A DNA stretch of 46,353 nucleotides, from assembly GCA_964450705.1 (NCBI GenBank), contig CAYVDB010000005.1, positions 1 through 46,353 of the forward strand, read 5' to 3'. This stretch comes from CAYVDB01 sp964450705 (GTDB taxonomy: Bacteria; Patescibacteriota; Minisyncoccia; Phycocordibacterales; Zambryskibacteraceae). The notes under the pieces were generated by a model. That model had not been told where the DNA came from. It did not search any database and saw only the letters and a list, made by a program, of their open reading frames with translations. Both the position numbers and the translations under genes were made by a program. Of the stretch, positions 1 through 7,144 are shown piece after piece. Numbering within the stretch: the stretch's first letter is position 1; every line of letters starts with the position of its first letter.

Positions 1-1906
1 GCTACATGCTTACGACAGGGACTGTTTAAAAGAAAGCGATGGAGGATGGAAAATATCTGTTAGAAAAGCTCGAAATGGGGAAAGTGTTGTTGCTCTTGAT
101 GGTAATCAGTATTTCTTGGAAGAAACTGATCTTGTCATCACTGATGGAAATACAGATAGCCCCATTGGTATTGCTGGAGTAAAGGGCGGTAAACAAAGTG
201 AGATATCAAAAAATACGAAAAATATTATTCTAGAGGCGGCAAACTTTGATTCGGTATTAATACGAACTACAGCGAAAAGGCTAGGACTCAGGACTGACGC
301 TTCAGTTCGCTTTGAAAATGCAATTACTCCAGAGCTCACTATGGCCGCTCTCGACATGGCGACTTCTCTTATTTTTTCAGTTGCCCAAGGAGACACTCAA
401 GATAAACATCTGCACGCTGAAGGCGCTTGTGACGTATACCCTCGAAGGCCGTCTTTGTATAAAGTGGGGGTATCACTTTCTGAAATAGAAAATATTCTTG
501 GTGTTGGTCTTCAAAATAAGCAGGTGGAAGATATTCTCAAACGCAGAGGATATGAATGGAGTTATGTAAAGCCTAGAGAGATAATAGCTTCTCTAGCGGA
601 GACATTAATTGATGCGCCCTATAAATATGGGGCAAGCGTTGTGTATGATTCTCCTAAAACCTTTGATTGTTCATCTTTATCCAGTTTTCTTTATGCTCAA
701 GCAGGGATTGCTATTCCAAGAGTTTCGATTGAACAGTTTCTTTTTGGTGAAGAAGTTCAAGAAAATGATCTGATGCCAGGTGATCTTGTATTTGCTAAAG
801 GGGCAAAGCCTTACTTTTTTAAAGAAGAGCCTCGCGGAGTTGGCCATGTGGGTATTTATATTGGGAATGGAGAAATTATTCATGCTGCAGGGAGCGCGCA
901 CGGTAATCGTGTTCGGAAAGAAAAACTCAAAGAGTCGTCCTCTTTTGATGGAGATTCTTTTAGAGGATTTCGAAGACTTATTAGAAATGAAGAAGGTCGT
1001 TTTGTAGTTACCGTTCCTGCTGAGCGTCTTGATCTCCGAATTAAAGAAGATCTTATTGAAGAAATAGGGAGGATATATGGATATGAAAATCTTAAATCAA
1101 AAGCGATTTCTTTACCTGAGACAATTCTAGAAATTCACAAAAAAACCTACTACGAGGGATTAGTGAGAAAGTTTTTTGCTGAACGAGGTTTCTCTGAAGT
1201 AATTACTTATGCATTCCAGGGAACCGGGGATATTGAAATTCAAAATCCGATTGCAGGAGATAAAAGTTTTCTGCGGAGTTCTCTTGCTATCGGTCTTAAT
1301 AGTGCGCTCGAGATAAATTCTAAAAATATAGATCTCCTTGGGCTTTCACAAGTTAGATTATTTGAGATTGGAAACATTTTTAAGAAAAATGATGAGTATA
1401 CAGCTCTTGGGTTTGGTATGAGAGATCATAAAGGAACCGCCATCTTAAACATAGAAGAGTTAGTCTCGGAACTTTCTAAGCTTCTCCAAGCACCTATTAA
1501 TTTTAGTGAAGTGGATGGGATATTTGAATTGAACTTTACTAAACTACTTGAATCGCTCGAGACCCCTGTTGAGTGCCTGAGATATGAAAAAAGCTTAGAT
1601 GATGTGAAATATAAAGAATATTCTCGATACCCGGCAATTTTTAGGGATATTGCGGTGTTTATTCCAGAAAGTGCTGATTCTGAGCAGATCATTGAAGTGG
1701 TAAAAAGAGAAGCGGGTTTGCTTTTGGTGAACTATAGATTGTTTGATGTTTTCACTAAGGAATTTTCTGAAGGGAAGAAAACCTCATACGCGTATAAGTT
1801 AGTATTTCAGTCTATGGAAAAGACACTTTCTGATGATGAAATAAATCCTATTATGGATCGTATTACCAAGACACTTAATGAAAAAGCTGGCTGGAACGTA
1901 AGATGA
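1..1906 (+). CDS. pheT: Phenylalanyl-tRNA synthetase beta subunit with inserted NlpC/P60 domain (5' partial)
   Basis: The frame is open from base 2, so the gene starts upstream; 634 residues are visible. PheT pairs with PheS to charge tRNA-Phe. Residues 1 to about 135 are the B3/B4 editing module (LHAYDRD, GIAGVKGG, RFENAITPEL). B5 begins near residue 157 (ILGVGLQNKQVEDILKRRGY) and resumes near 333 (FVVTVPAERLDLRIKEDLIE). Between the halves lie about 140 residues of NlpC/P60 fold: Cys223 in FDCSS, PGDLVF, His282 in GHVGIYIGNG and His294 in IIHAAG. The class II-like core follows, then the FDX-ACB anticodon-binding domain (YPAIFRDIAVF) from about 537. No stop or frameshift interrupts the insertion and the flanking B5 strands are intact, so I read it as one functional polypeptide. 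The last four bases overlap the next gene (ATGA). Family assignment is firm; the role of the inserted domain is unknown. Confidence 0.95.
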   Translation, partial: LHAYDRDCLKESDGGWKISVRKARNGESVVALDGNQYFLEETDLVITDGNTDSPIGIAGVKGGKQSEISKNTKNIILEAANFDSVLIRTTAKRLGLRTDASVRFENAITPELTMAALDMATSLIFSVAQGDTQDKHLHAEGACDVYPRRPSLYKVGVSLSEIENILGVGLQNKQVEDILKRRGYEWSYVKPREIIASLAETLIDAPYKYGASVVYDSPKTFDCSSLSSFLYAQAGIAIPRVSIEQFLFGEEVQENDLMPGDLVFAKGAKPYFFKEEPRGVGHVGIYIGNGEIIHAAGSAHGNRVRKEKLKESSSFDGDSFRGFRRLIRNEEGRFVVTVPAERLDLRIKEDLIEEIGRIYGYENLKSKAISLPETILEIHKKTYYEGLVRKFFAERGFSEVITYAFQGTGDIEIQNPIAGDKSFLRSSLAIGLNSALEINSKNIDLLGLSQVRLFEIGNIFKKNDEYTALGFGMRDHKGTAILNIEELVSELSKLLQAPINFSEVDGIFELNFTKLLESLETPVECLRYEKSLDDVKYKEYSRYPAIFRDIAVFIPESADSEQIIEVVKREAGLLLVNYRLFDVFTKEFSEGKKTSYAYKLVFQSMEKTLSDDEINPIMDRITKTLNEKAGWNVR

Positions 1907-2472
1907 TTCACGCTGTACCATTTATTTCCCAGTTTGACGAAACTTCGCGATCCGAATGGAAGGCTAGGTCTTGCAGTGTTGCATGTCTTTTAATGGCAAT
2001 TTCTTTTATAAGAAACGAGAGCGTCTCTCTCGACGATCTCATCGATGAAGCGCTTCTTGTTAAAGGATGGACCCCTCTCGGATGGACTCACGATGCGCTT
2101 ACGATTGTTGCTCATAATCATGGCGTTGCTGCATATCGCGAGGAGTTTCGTTCGCTCCGGGCCGATGTCAGTACAGGAACATTTTCTCCAAGTGTTTTTG
2201 CCGAAGAACTTTTAAGGTATGGTACAAACAAAATAGTCTCTCATATTGAACAAGGAGGTGTTGTTATAGCTTCTATTCATCGAGATTGGAAAACAAGTGA
2301 AAATTTCCATACTGTATTAATCATTGGTTTTGAAAAAAATGAGCGTGGATTAGCCGGTTTTTATTATCATGATCCTGACACAGAGAAGGAAATGAGAGAG
2401 AATAAATATATTTCACTGTCTGATTTTCTCTTAGGCTGGAGGAAGATGGCTGTATTTTTGGGAAAGGTATGA
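1903..2472 (+). CDS. C39-like papain-fold cysteine peptidase
   Basis: This 189-residue protein resembles the peptidase C39-like family. An N-terminal VPFISQF strand leads to Cys24 (RSCSVACLLM, at the position of the family's CGP motif). His136 (ENFHTVLIIGF) and Asp157 (YYHDPD) complete a plausible Cys-His-Asp triad. There is no signal peptide or membrane segment, so it is predicted to be cytoplasmic, unlike the C39 domains of bacteriocin exporters. The ATG overlaps the pheT stop as ATGA, which implies translational coupling; no Shine-Dalgarno sequence is needed or seen. Family members range from peptidases to deamidases and inactive proteins, so the activity is not fixed. Lying next to a PheT that itself contains a papain-like domain makes a shared pathway attractive, but this is inference. 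Confidence 0.75.
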   Translation: MIHAVPFISQFDETSRSEWKARSCSVACLLMAISFIRNESVSLDDLIDEALLVKGWTPLGWTHDALTIVAHNHGVAAYREEFRSLRADVSTGTFSPSVFAEELLRYGTNKIVSHIEQGGVVIASIHRDWKTSENFHTVLIIGFEKNERGLAGFYYHDPDTEKEMRENKYISLSDFLLGWRKMAVFLGKV

Positions 2473-2588
2473 CCCCGTTAGAAGTCTCACTCATATCTAG
2501 AGGCACGTAAGTTCGTCTATCTCATTAAGCTTTATATAAATTAAGAAGAAAAAAAGTTTGTTCGAATTTCTAATGTGGCAAAGAAAAA

Positions 2589-2611
2589 GGCCCGTATAAG
2601 TTATACGGGCC
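2589..2611 (-). terminator. Intrinsic terminator of the minus-strand gene 2620-2880
   Basis: An 11-bp inverted repeat (GGCCCGTATAA / TTATACGGGCC) is followed on the minus strand by TTTTTC. It lies just past the stop of the small membrane-protein gene. Confidence 0.8.
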
Positions 2612-2619
2612 CTGAAGCT

Positions 2620-2880
2620 TCACCGTGTCGGGAGATGCTGAAGCACTTGCCGCCTACTCCTCACTTGGAGGAGGGCGGTTCGCCACTCTCCTCGCCACTT
2701 GGCGAGCTCCTGCTCGAATTCGACGCCACCTCCGTGGACAGCGATTGGCCATGCTCGCTCATTGTAGAGCGTGCCGAGCCGATTCTCGCGTTTCCACAGG
2801 AGTTTTGTCACCATCAGATACGAGAGCGTTGCGAGAACCAGCCCGAGGGCGAAAATTCCAAACTTAGTGAGCATCTCCAT
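2620..2880 (-). CDS. Small single-pass membrane protein, unknown
   Basis: I do not recognise this 86-residue protein. Residues about 5-28 (FGIFALGLVLATLSYLMV) form a membrane helix, followed by a positively charged stretch (KLLWKRENR) and a polar, Arg-rich C-terminal half, which suggests an inside-facing tail. It is GC-richer than its neighbours. Reality is supported by a near-perfect promoter at 2921-2948 on the same strand and an intrinsic terminator right after the stop. No Shine-Dalgarno sequence precedes the ATG. An overlapping plus-strand frame at 2575-2895 lacks any of these signals and is taken as a shadow. Confidence 0.65.
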   Translation of the reverse strand: MEMLTKFGIFALGLVLATLSYLMVTKLLWKRENRLGTLYNERAWPIAVHGGGVEFEQELAKWRGEWRTALLQVRSRRQVLQHLPTR

Positions 2881-2920
2881 TTTTGTGGGCGATAGAGGTT
2901 GGAAGGGGCGATCTTTTCCT

Positions 2921-2948
2921 ATTATATCATATATATTATACTTGTCAA
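2921..2948 (-). promoter_or_regulatory. Sigma-70 promoter for gene 2620-2880
   Basis: On the minus strand TTGACA (2943-2948) and TATAAT (2921-2926) are separated by 16 bases. Both hexamers are exact consensus. The predicted start near 2914 gives a leader of about 34 bases. Confidence 0.75.
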
Positions 2949-2975
2949 TACAATATATTTAACCGGGTTTTTTCT

Positions 2976-3004
2976 TTGTTTTTACTCCAAAATATTGCTA
3001 TAAT
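2976..3004 (+). promoter_or_regulatory. Sigma-70 promoter for gyrB
   Basis: TTGTTT (2976-2981), a 17-base spacer and TATAAT (2999-3004). The predicted start is near 3011, which leaves a 38-base leader to the first ATG (3049) or 71 bases to the preferred ATG (3082). Confidence 0.7.
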
Positions 3005-3026
3005 AAAGCCCTTAATATTGTTTCTT

Positions 3027-3064
3027 TAGATAATGTATCCGATCTAAAATGGATACATTATTTA
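3027..3064 (+). promoter_or_regulatory. Long perfect hairpin in the gyrB leader
   Basis: ATAATGTATCC (3030-3040) and GGATACATTAT (3051-3061) are exact inverted repeats around a 10-base loop. Pairing extends to 14 bp at 3027/3064 with one G-U. There is no U-run at the expected place, so it is not an obvious terminator. It could be a leader RNA structure or a dyad operator for gyrB control; the function is inferred only from position. Confidence 0.6.
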
Positions 3065-3081
3065 TTCCCAAATATTTCCGC

Positions 3082-5133
3082 ATGGCAGAGGAAAAGAAGA
3101 AGAAAAGTGGATATAGCGCTGAGGATATTCAGGTCCTTGAAGGTCTTGATCCTGTCCGAAAACGCCCTGGAATGTATATCGGTACTACTGGCCCAGACGG
3201 CCTTCACCATCTTATTTGGGAGGTATTTGATAACTCTAGAGATGAAGCGATGGGCGGGTTTGCAAACGATATTGAAGTAACGCTTCTTCCTGACAGCCAT
3301 ATCAGAGTGGTTGATAACGGTCGTGGTATCCCGGTTGACGTACATAAACAGACAAAAGTCTCTGCGCTCGAGACCATAATGACGACGCTTCACGCCGGTG
3401 GGAAATTTGGCGGAGAAGGGTATAAGGTTTCAGGAGGCCTTCATGGAGTCGGCGCATCAGTCGTCAACGCTCTTTCGCTTTATACTCGAGCAGAAGTTCA
3501 TCGTGATGGTGGGCGTTTTGTTCAAGAATATAGTAAAGGAAAAAAGAAAGGAGCTGTCAAAAAGATCGAATCTTCGAAAAAGAATGGGACTATTATTACT
3601 TTTCGCCCAGATGAAGAAATATTCCCAGATATCAATTTTGATTTCAATCGAGTAGTAAACCATCTTCGTCAGCAAGCTTATTTGGTAAAAGGGTTACGTA
3701 TTTCTGTGATTGACGCTCGTAAACTAACCGGCCTTAAACACACAGATTGTTTCTACCTTCGCGAGCTTCATCCAGACGCTCCTTCGATGACTTTTTACTT
3801 TGAGGGGGGGCTTCTTTCTTTGGTTAAGTTTTATAATTCGCTTCAAAAGCCAATCCATAAAAATATTTTTTATGTTGAGAAGAAAAGCAACGACTATGAA
3901 TCGGTTGAAGTAAGTTTGCAATATGTAGATGATATTTCTTCTCGCATTGTTCCTTTTGCGAACAATATCTATAACTCTGAAGGGGGAACCCATGTTACTG
4001 GCTTTAAGACTGCTCTTACCAGAAGCCTTAATGCATATGCCCGTAAGAATAACCTTGTAAAGGAAAGCGAGGATAATTTTACTGGAGATGATGTGTTGGA
4101 AGGTCTCACCGCTGTAATATCAGTTAAGATCAGAGAAATCCAATTTGAAGGCCAAACTAAAGCCAAACTTGGGACAGTTGAAGCAAGGTCTCTTGTTGAG
4201 TCTATATTCGGAGATACCTTCGCTACTTTTCTTGAAGAAAATCCTGACGATGCTCGAGCAATCATAAACAAAGTTGTTTTAGCTCTTAAGGCGCGAAAAG
4301 CAGCTAAAGCTGCAAAAGATTCGGTATTGCGCAAGGGCGCTCTTGAAGGGATGACGCTCCCCGGTAAACTTGCTGATTGTCAGTCAAAATCTGCAGAGGA
4401 ATCCGAACTCTTTATTGTGGAGGGAGATTCAGCTGGTGGTACTGCGAAAATGGGTAGAGACAGAAGAATTCAAGCAGTACTTCCACTTCGTGGAAAAATT
4501 TTGAATATTGAGAGGGCTCGTCTTGATCGTATGCTTGCGTCTGAACAGATCAAGAATCTTGTTGTTGCCTTGGGTACTGCAATTGGAGATACTTTTGATA
4601 TTTCAAAACTCCGTTATCACAAAATAATTATTGCAACCGATGCCGATGTTGATGGGGCCCATATTAGGACGCTTCTCCTTACTCTTATTTATCGATTCTT
4701 TAGACCTTTGATTGATGCTGGGAATGTCTATATTGCACAACCTCCACTTTATAAAATTAAAAAAGGGAAGGAGTTATTTTATGCTTATTCAGATGATGAA
4801 AAGCATTCAATTGTAGGTATAGGAGATGTTTCAGAGACGACTGAAGTAGAAGAAGATGCTGAAATTGAAAATGAAGACGAAAAAGAAGAAGAAAAAGATT
4901 CTAAAAAGAAAAACGCCAAAATCTCTATCCAAAGATATAAAGGTCTTGGAGAAATGAACGCGGAAGAATTGTGGGAGACAACTATGGATCCGGAGCGCCG
5001 TATTTTAAAACAAGTTTCAGTTTTGGATGCTCAGGAAGCGGATAAGATATTTGATGTGCTTATGGGAACAGATGTTCCATCTCGAAAAACATTTATTCAG
5101 TCGAATGCGAAGCTCGCGAATCTAGATGTATAA
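3082..5133 (+). CDS. gyrB: DNA gyrase subunit B
   Basis: GyrB is the ATPase half of the A2B2 topoisomerase that introduces negative supercoils. The 683-residue protein shows the GHKL ATPase motifs EVFDNSRDEAMGG, DNGRGIP and GGLHGVGASVVNALS. The TOPRIM motifs VEGDSAGG, DADVDGAHIRTLL and QRYKGLGEMN follow, and the end NAKLANLDV is typical of GyrB rather than ParE. A very acidic insert of about 50 residues (VEEDAEIENEDEKEEEKD) sits directly before QRYKGLGEMN, the place where proteobacterial GyrB carries its large insertion. I start at 3082 (MAEEKKKKSGYSAEDIQVLE), which matches the family N-terminus. The upstream ATG at 3049 would add eleven unusual residues and lies in the leader hairpin, but it cannot be excluded. 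gyrA is not in the window. Confidence 0.96.
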   Translation: MAEEKKKKSGYSAEDIQVLEGLDPVRKRPGMYIGTTGPDGLHHLIWEVFDNSRDEAMGGFANDIEVTLLPDSHIRVVDNGRGIPVDVHKQTKVSALETIMTTLHAGGKFGGEGYKVSGGLHGVGASVVNALSLYTRAEVHRDGGRFVQEYSKGKKKGAVKKIESSKKNGTIITFRPDEEIFPDINFDFNRVVNHLRQQAYLVKGLRISVIDARKLTGLKHTDCFYLRELHPDAPSMTFYFEGGLLSLVKFYNSLQKPIHKNIFYVEKKSNDYESVEVSLQYVDDISSRIVPFANNIYNSEGGTHVTGFKTALTRSLNAYARKNNLVKESEDNFTGDDVLEGLTAVISVKIREIQFEGQTKAKLGTVEARSLVESIFGDTFATFLEENPDDARAIINKVVLALKARKAAKAAKDSVLRKGALEGMTLPGKLADCQSKSAEESELFIVEGDSAGGTAKMGRDRRIQAVLPLRGKILNIERARLDRMLASEQIKNLVVALGTAIGDTFDISKLRYHKIIIATDADVDGAHIRTLLLTLIYRFFRPLIDAGNVYIAQPPLYKIKKGKELFYAYSDDEKHSIVGIGDVSETTEVEEDAEIENEDEKEEEKDSKKKNAKISIQRYKGLGEMNAEELWETTMDPERRILKQVSVLDAQEADKIFDVLMGTDVPSRKTFIQSNAKLANLDV

Positions 5134-5137
5134 AAAA

Positions 5138-5159
5138 ATGACTCCCTTTCGGGAGTCAT
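5138..5159. terminator. Back-to-back terminator between gyrB and the gene 5172-5384
   Basis: ATGACTCCC (5138-5146), loop TTTC, GGGAGTCAT (5151-5159). A run of seven A on the left becomes a U-run for the minus-strand transcript. The right side is only weakly T-rich, so its main client is probably the minus-strand gene. Confidence 0.8.
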
Positions 5160-5171
5160 GTCTTGTGCGCA

Positions 5172-5384
5172 CTACGACACCTGCTCGAAATTGCAGGCCG
5201 GATGCCAGGAACCACCTTCTTCGAGGGAAATCATCCAACGTCCACGCTTGTGAATGATTCCCCGCACGAGATGTGGGGACGCTCCAGGAATGGAGACGTT
5301 TCTGCGAACCACCTCCTGTCCGATCTGAAAGGGCTGGGCCTGAAGTTCTTCCGGCGAGCTTTCAAGCGGCGTGTCAGCAAGCAT
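5172..5384 (-). CDS. Small soluble protein with SH3-like segment, unknown
   Basis: This 70-residue protein is not recognised. Its core (IGQEVVRRN, then RGIIHKRGRWMISLEEGG) looks like a short beta-barrel of the kind that reads a sequence as strand-turn-strand, and it resembles the small protein at 44905-45087. It has every sign of an independently expressed gene. There is a GGAGG ribosome binding site nine bases before the ATG. A TTGACA promoter lies at 5419-5447, and an intrinsic terminator follows the stop. It lies convergent to gyrB and downstream of thrS on the same strand. The opposite-strand frame at 5163-5594 has none of these signals. Confidence 0.7.
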   Translation of the reverse strand: MLADTPLESSPEELQAQPFQIGQEVVRRNVSIPGASPHLVRGIIHKRGRWMISLEEGGSWHPACNFEQVS

Positions 5385-5418
5385 GCTTCACTTCCTCCAA
5401 GAAAAGGGTCCGCTACAA

Positions 5419-5447
5419 AGCATATAATTATGTTCCTTAGATGTCAA
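5419..5447 (-). promoter_or_regulatory. Sigma-70 promoter for gene 5172-5384
   Basis: Minus strand: TTGACA (5442-5447), a 17-base spacer and TATGCT (5419-5424). It lies immediately beyond the thrS stop codon, so the small gene need not depend on thrS transcription. Confidence 0.7.
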
Positions 5448-5455
5448 TTTAGAGA

Positions 5456-6694
5456 TTATTTTCTTGCGTCTATTTCCTCTCTGATTGATATTAAGAAGTT
5501 CTCTAATGATGCTATCTCTTTAGTATCACTTCCTCTTTTTTCTACGCTTACCGAGGAATCTTCCTTTTCTCTGTCTCCAACAACAAGGATATAAGGGATT
5601 TTCTCCACTTTTGCAGTACGTATTCTCTTTCCTAGGTTCTCGTTTGAATCGTCTATTTCAACACGAACATTTTGGGTTTTCAGTTCGGTGCATATTTTTT
5701 TCGCATATTCTTTTTGATCGTCACTTACAGGGAGAATCACAACTTGTGTAGGCGAGAGCCATGTAGGGAATGCCCCAGCATATTTTTCAATGAGAAATGC
5801 GACAATACGCTCAATTGCACCAATTGAAGAGCGATGAACTACAAATGCTCGTTTTTTCTCTCCATCAGGCCCAATATATGATAGGTCAAAGCGATCCGGC
5901 ATACAGAAGTCGTATTGTACAGTAAACGCAGTATCTTCTTTGCCGTTTACATTCTTCATCTGAATATCAATCTTTGGACCGTAAAATGCCGCTTCATCAC
6001 GTGCCTCTTCAAATGAGCTTCCTCTTTCTTCCATGAGTTTTCTTAACAATCCTTCTCCTTTTTCCCAAGCAGCATCATTTTTGTAGTATTTTTCCGTATT
6101 AGCTCTATCTCCAAGGGAAAGTCTGTATCGATAATCTGTATTTAGTTTTAAACCAAATACAGATGTTACATATTCAATGAGATCAAGTGCGTGGCCTATC
6201 TCTTCTACGGCTTGTTCCTCGGAAGCACAGATAATGTGCGCATCTGCAAGGCAGAATGTTCTGACTCTTTGGAGGCCCATAAGCTCACCTGATTGTTCGT
6301 ATCTATAAAGTTGCGCGAGTTCTGCAATTCTCATGGGTAGATCCCGATAGCTGTGGGGTTTTGAAAGATAGAGTTCAAAATGATGGGGGCATGTCATGGG
6401 GCGAAGCATAAACTCTTCGTCGTCTATAACAATAGGCGCATACATTGATTCTTTGTAGTGCGGATAGTGGCCCGATTTCTTATAAAGATCGAGCTTAGCA
6501 ATATCAGGTGTTATCACATGGAGATATCCACGACGGATTTCTTCGTCAGTAATAAATCGTTCAAGTTCTCTTCGAATTGTTGCTCCCTTGGGAAGCCACA
6601 AAGGAAGTCCTTTTCCTACCGTGTCGCTAAAAGTAAATAATTCAAGCTCTTTTCCTAAGCGTTTATGGTCGGGTTTTTCTTCTGCATGTTCCAT
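5456..6694 (-). CDS. thrS: Threonyl-tRNA synthetase, short form without editing domain
   Basis: ThrRS charges tRNA-Thr. The protein has about 412 residues against roughly 640 for the common bacterial form. The N-terminal TGS and SAD editing domains are absent, so it begins directly at the class II core (DHKRLGKELELF). Motif 2 is RIAELAQLYRYEQSGE. The zinc ligands are visible as Cys in MTCPHH, His in LADAH and His in VHRSSIGAIER. The C-terminal anticodon-binding domain starts near QVVILPVSDDQ. I chose the ATG at 6694. A TTG reading 12 codons longer would start inside a TTGAAA -35 box, and TTGAAA-N17-TACCAT ends seven bases before this ATG, which predicts a leaderless mRNA. Loss of cis-editing is what the sequence shows; whether serine mischarging is corrected in trans is unknown. 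Confidence 0.95.
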   Translation of the reverse strand: MEHAEEKPDHKRLGKELELFTFSDTVGKGLPLWLPKGATIRRELERFITDEEIRRGYLHVITPDIAKLDLYKKSGHYPHYKESMYAPIVIDDEEFMLRPMTCPHHFELYLSKPHSYRDLPMRIAELAQLYRYEQSGELMGLQRVRTFCLADAHIICASEEQAVEEIGHALDLIEYVTSVFGLKLNTDYRYRLSLGDRANTEKYYKNDAAWEKGEGLLRKLMEERGSSFEEARDEAAFYGPKIDIQMKNVNGKEDTAFTVQYDFCMPDRFDLSYIGPDGEKKRAFVVHRSSIGAIERIVAFLIEKYAGAFPTWLSPTQVVILPVSDDQKEYAKKICTELKTQNVRVEIDDSNENLGKRIRTAKVEKIPYILVVGDREKEDSSVSVEKRGSDTKEIASLENFLISIREEIDARK

Positions 6695-6701
6695 ATTATG
6701 T

Positions 6702-6730
6702 ATGGTATCAGTTGAGAGAAATCTTTTCAA
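6702..6730 (-). promoter_or_regulatory. Promoter of thrS, predicting a leaderless mRNA
   Basis: Minus strand: TTGAAA (6725-6730), 17-base spacer, TACCAT (6702-6707), then seven bases to the ATG at 6694. Confidence 0.55.
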
Positions 6731-6732
6731 AA

Positions 6733-6761
6733 TTGACTTTTAAGGCTAGGTCTTTTACCCT
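6733..6761 (+). promoter_or_regulatory. Weak promoter candidate for gene 6800-7126
   Basis: TTGACT (6733-6738), 17-base spacer, TACCCT (6756-6761). The -35 is good and the -10 poor. It lies right beside the thrS promoter, pointing the other way. Confidence 0.4.
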
Positions 6762-6799
6762 CTAAAAAGAGTTCAGTCACTAACCCAAAAGGAATCTTT

Positions 6800-7126
6800 A
6801 TGACAAGCCTCTCGCTGATGCCCCGTGAAGATATGGAGCGAATATGTTTAAAGCTCCTAGTATTTGCTCTTCAAGTGCCTCCGCTCCATATCGCGAATCA
6901 TCAAGTTGGGAGAGAACGCACCGTGCTTCTTCCTGTTTTGGTCGGGTTTGCGCATAGATTCCAGGCGCTTCTTCAAGAGCATGGACTTGAGGTAGCGAAA
7001 GAGATCGGCGTCTCTCCACGTGATCTTCAGTGGTTTTGCGATAGCCTCGAGGCGTCTTTGGGGGATCGAGATGCTAGATTATTCCAATCAAGATCGATTG
7101 CTGGCTCCGGACACCCGCTTGTTTAG
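6800..7126 (+). CDS. Small orphan protein, unknown
   Basis: A 108-residue protein with no recognised family. It is helical and leucine-rich in the middle (LLPVLVGFAHRFQALLQEH), with a conserved-looking VSPRDLQWF patch and no membrane segment or signal peptide. An AAGGA ribosome binding site precedes the ATG by about six bases. The stop codon TAG (7124-7126) lies inside the terminator hairpin, so gene and terminator are fused. The GC-rich codons differ from thrS and dnaE on either side. A minus-strand frame over 6798-7019 has a GTG start and no ribosome binding site and is rejected. Confidence 0.55.
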   Translation: MTSLSLMPREDMERICLKLLVFALQVPPLHIANHQVGRERTVLLPVLVGFAHRFQALLQEHGLEVAKEIGVSPRDLQWFCDSLEASLGDRDARLFQSRSIAGSGHPLV

Positions 7127-7138
7127 CGGGTGTTTTTT
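7111..7138 (+). terminator. Intrinsic terminator overlapping the stop of gene 6800-7126
   Basis: ACACCCGCT (7111-7119), loop TGTTT, AGCGGGTGT (7125-7133), then TTTTT. The upstream gene's TAG is formed by the loop and first stem bases. Confidence 0.85.
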
Positions 7139-7144
7139 AAATTT

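Noticed and set aside
1..1906. pheT insertion as an intein
   Set aside because: There are no intein splice-junction residues or endonuclease motifs, and the domain matches NlpC/P60 with its catalytic residues. Splicing is not needed because B5 can tolerate an insertion at the hairpin.
2545..2575. tRNA because of a TTCGAAT word
   Set aside because: No acceptor, D or anticodon stem can be built around it.
2575..2895. Plus-strand frame of 106 codons opposite to gene 2620-2880
   Set aside because: It has no ribosome binding site and runs through the minus-strand gene's terminator hairpin; the minus strand has promoter, terminator and a sensible membrane helix.
5163..5594. Plus-strand frame of 143 codons after gyrB
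   Set aside because: It overlaps both the small minus-strand gene and the end of thrS, and has no start signals.
6798..7019. Minus-strand frame opposite to gene 6800-7126
   Set aside because: GTG start without a ribosome binding site; the plus strand has AAGGA and a terminator at its stop.
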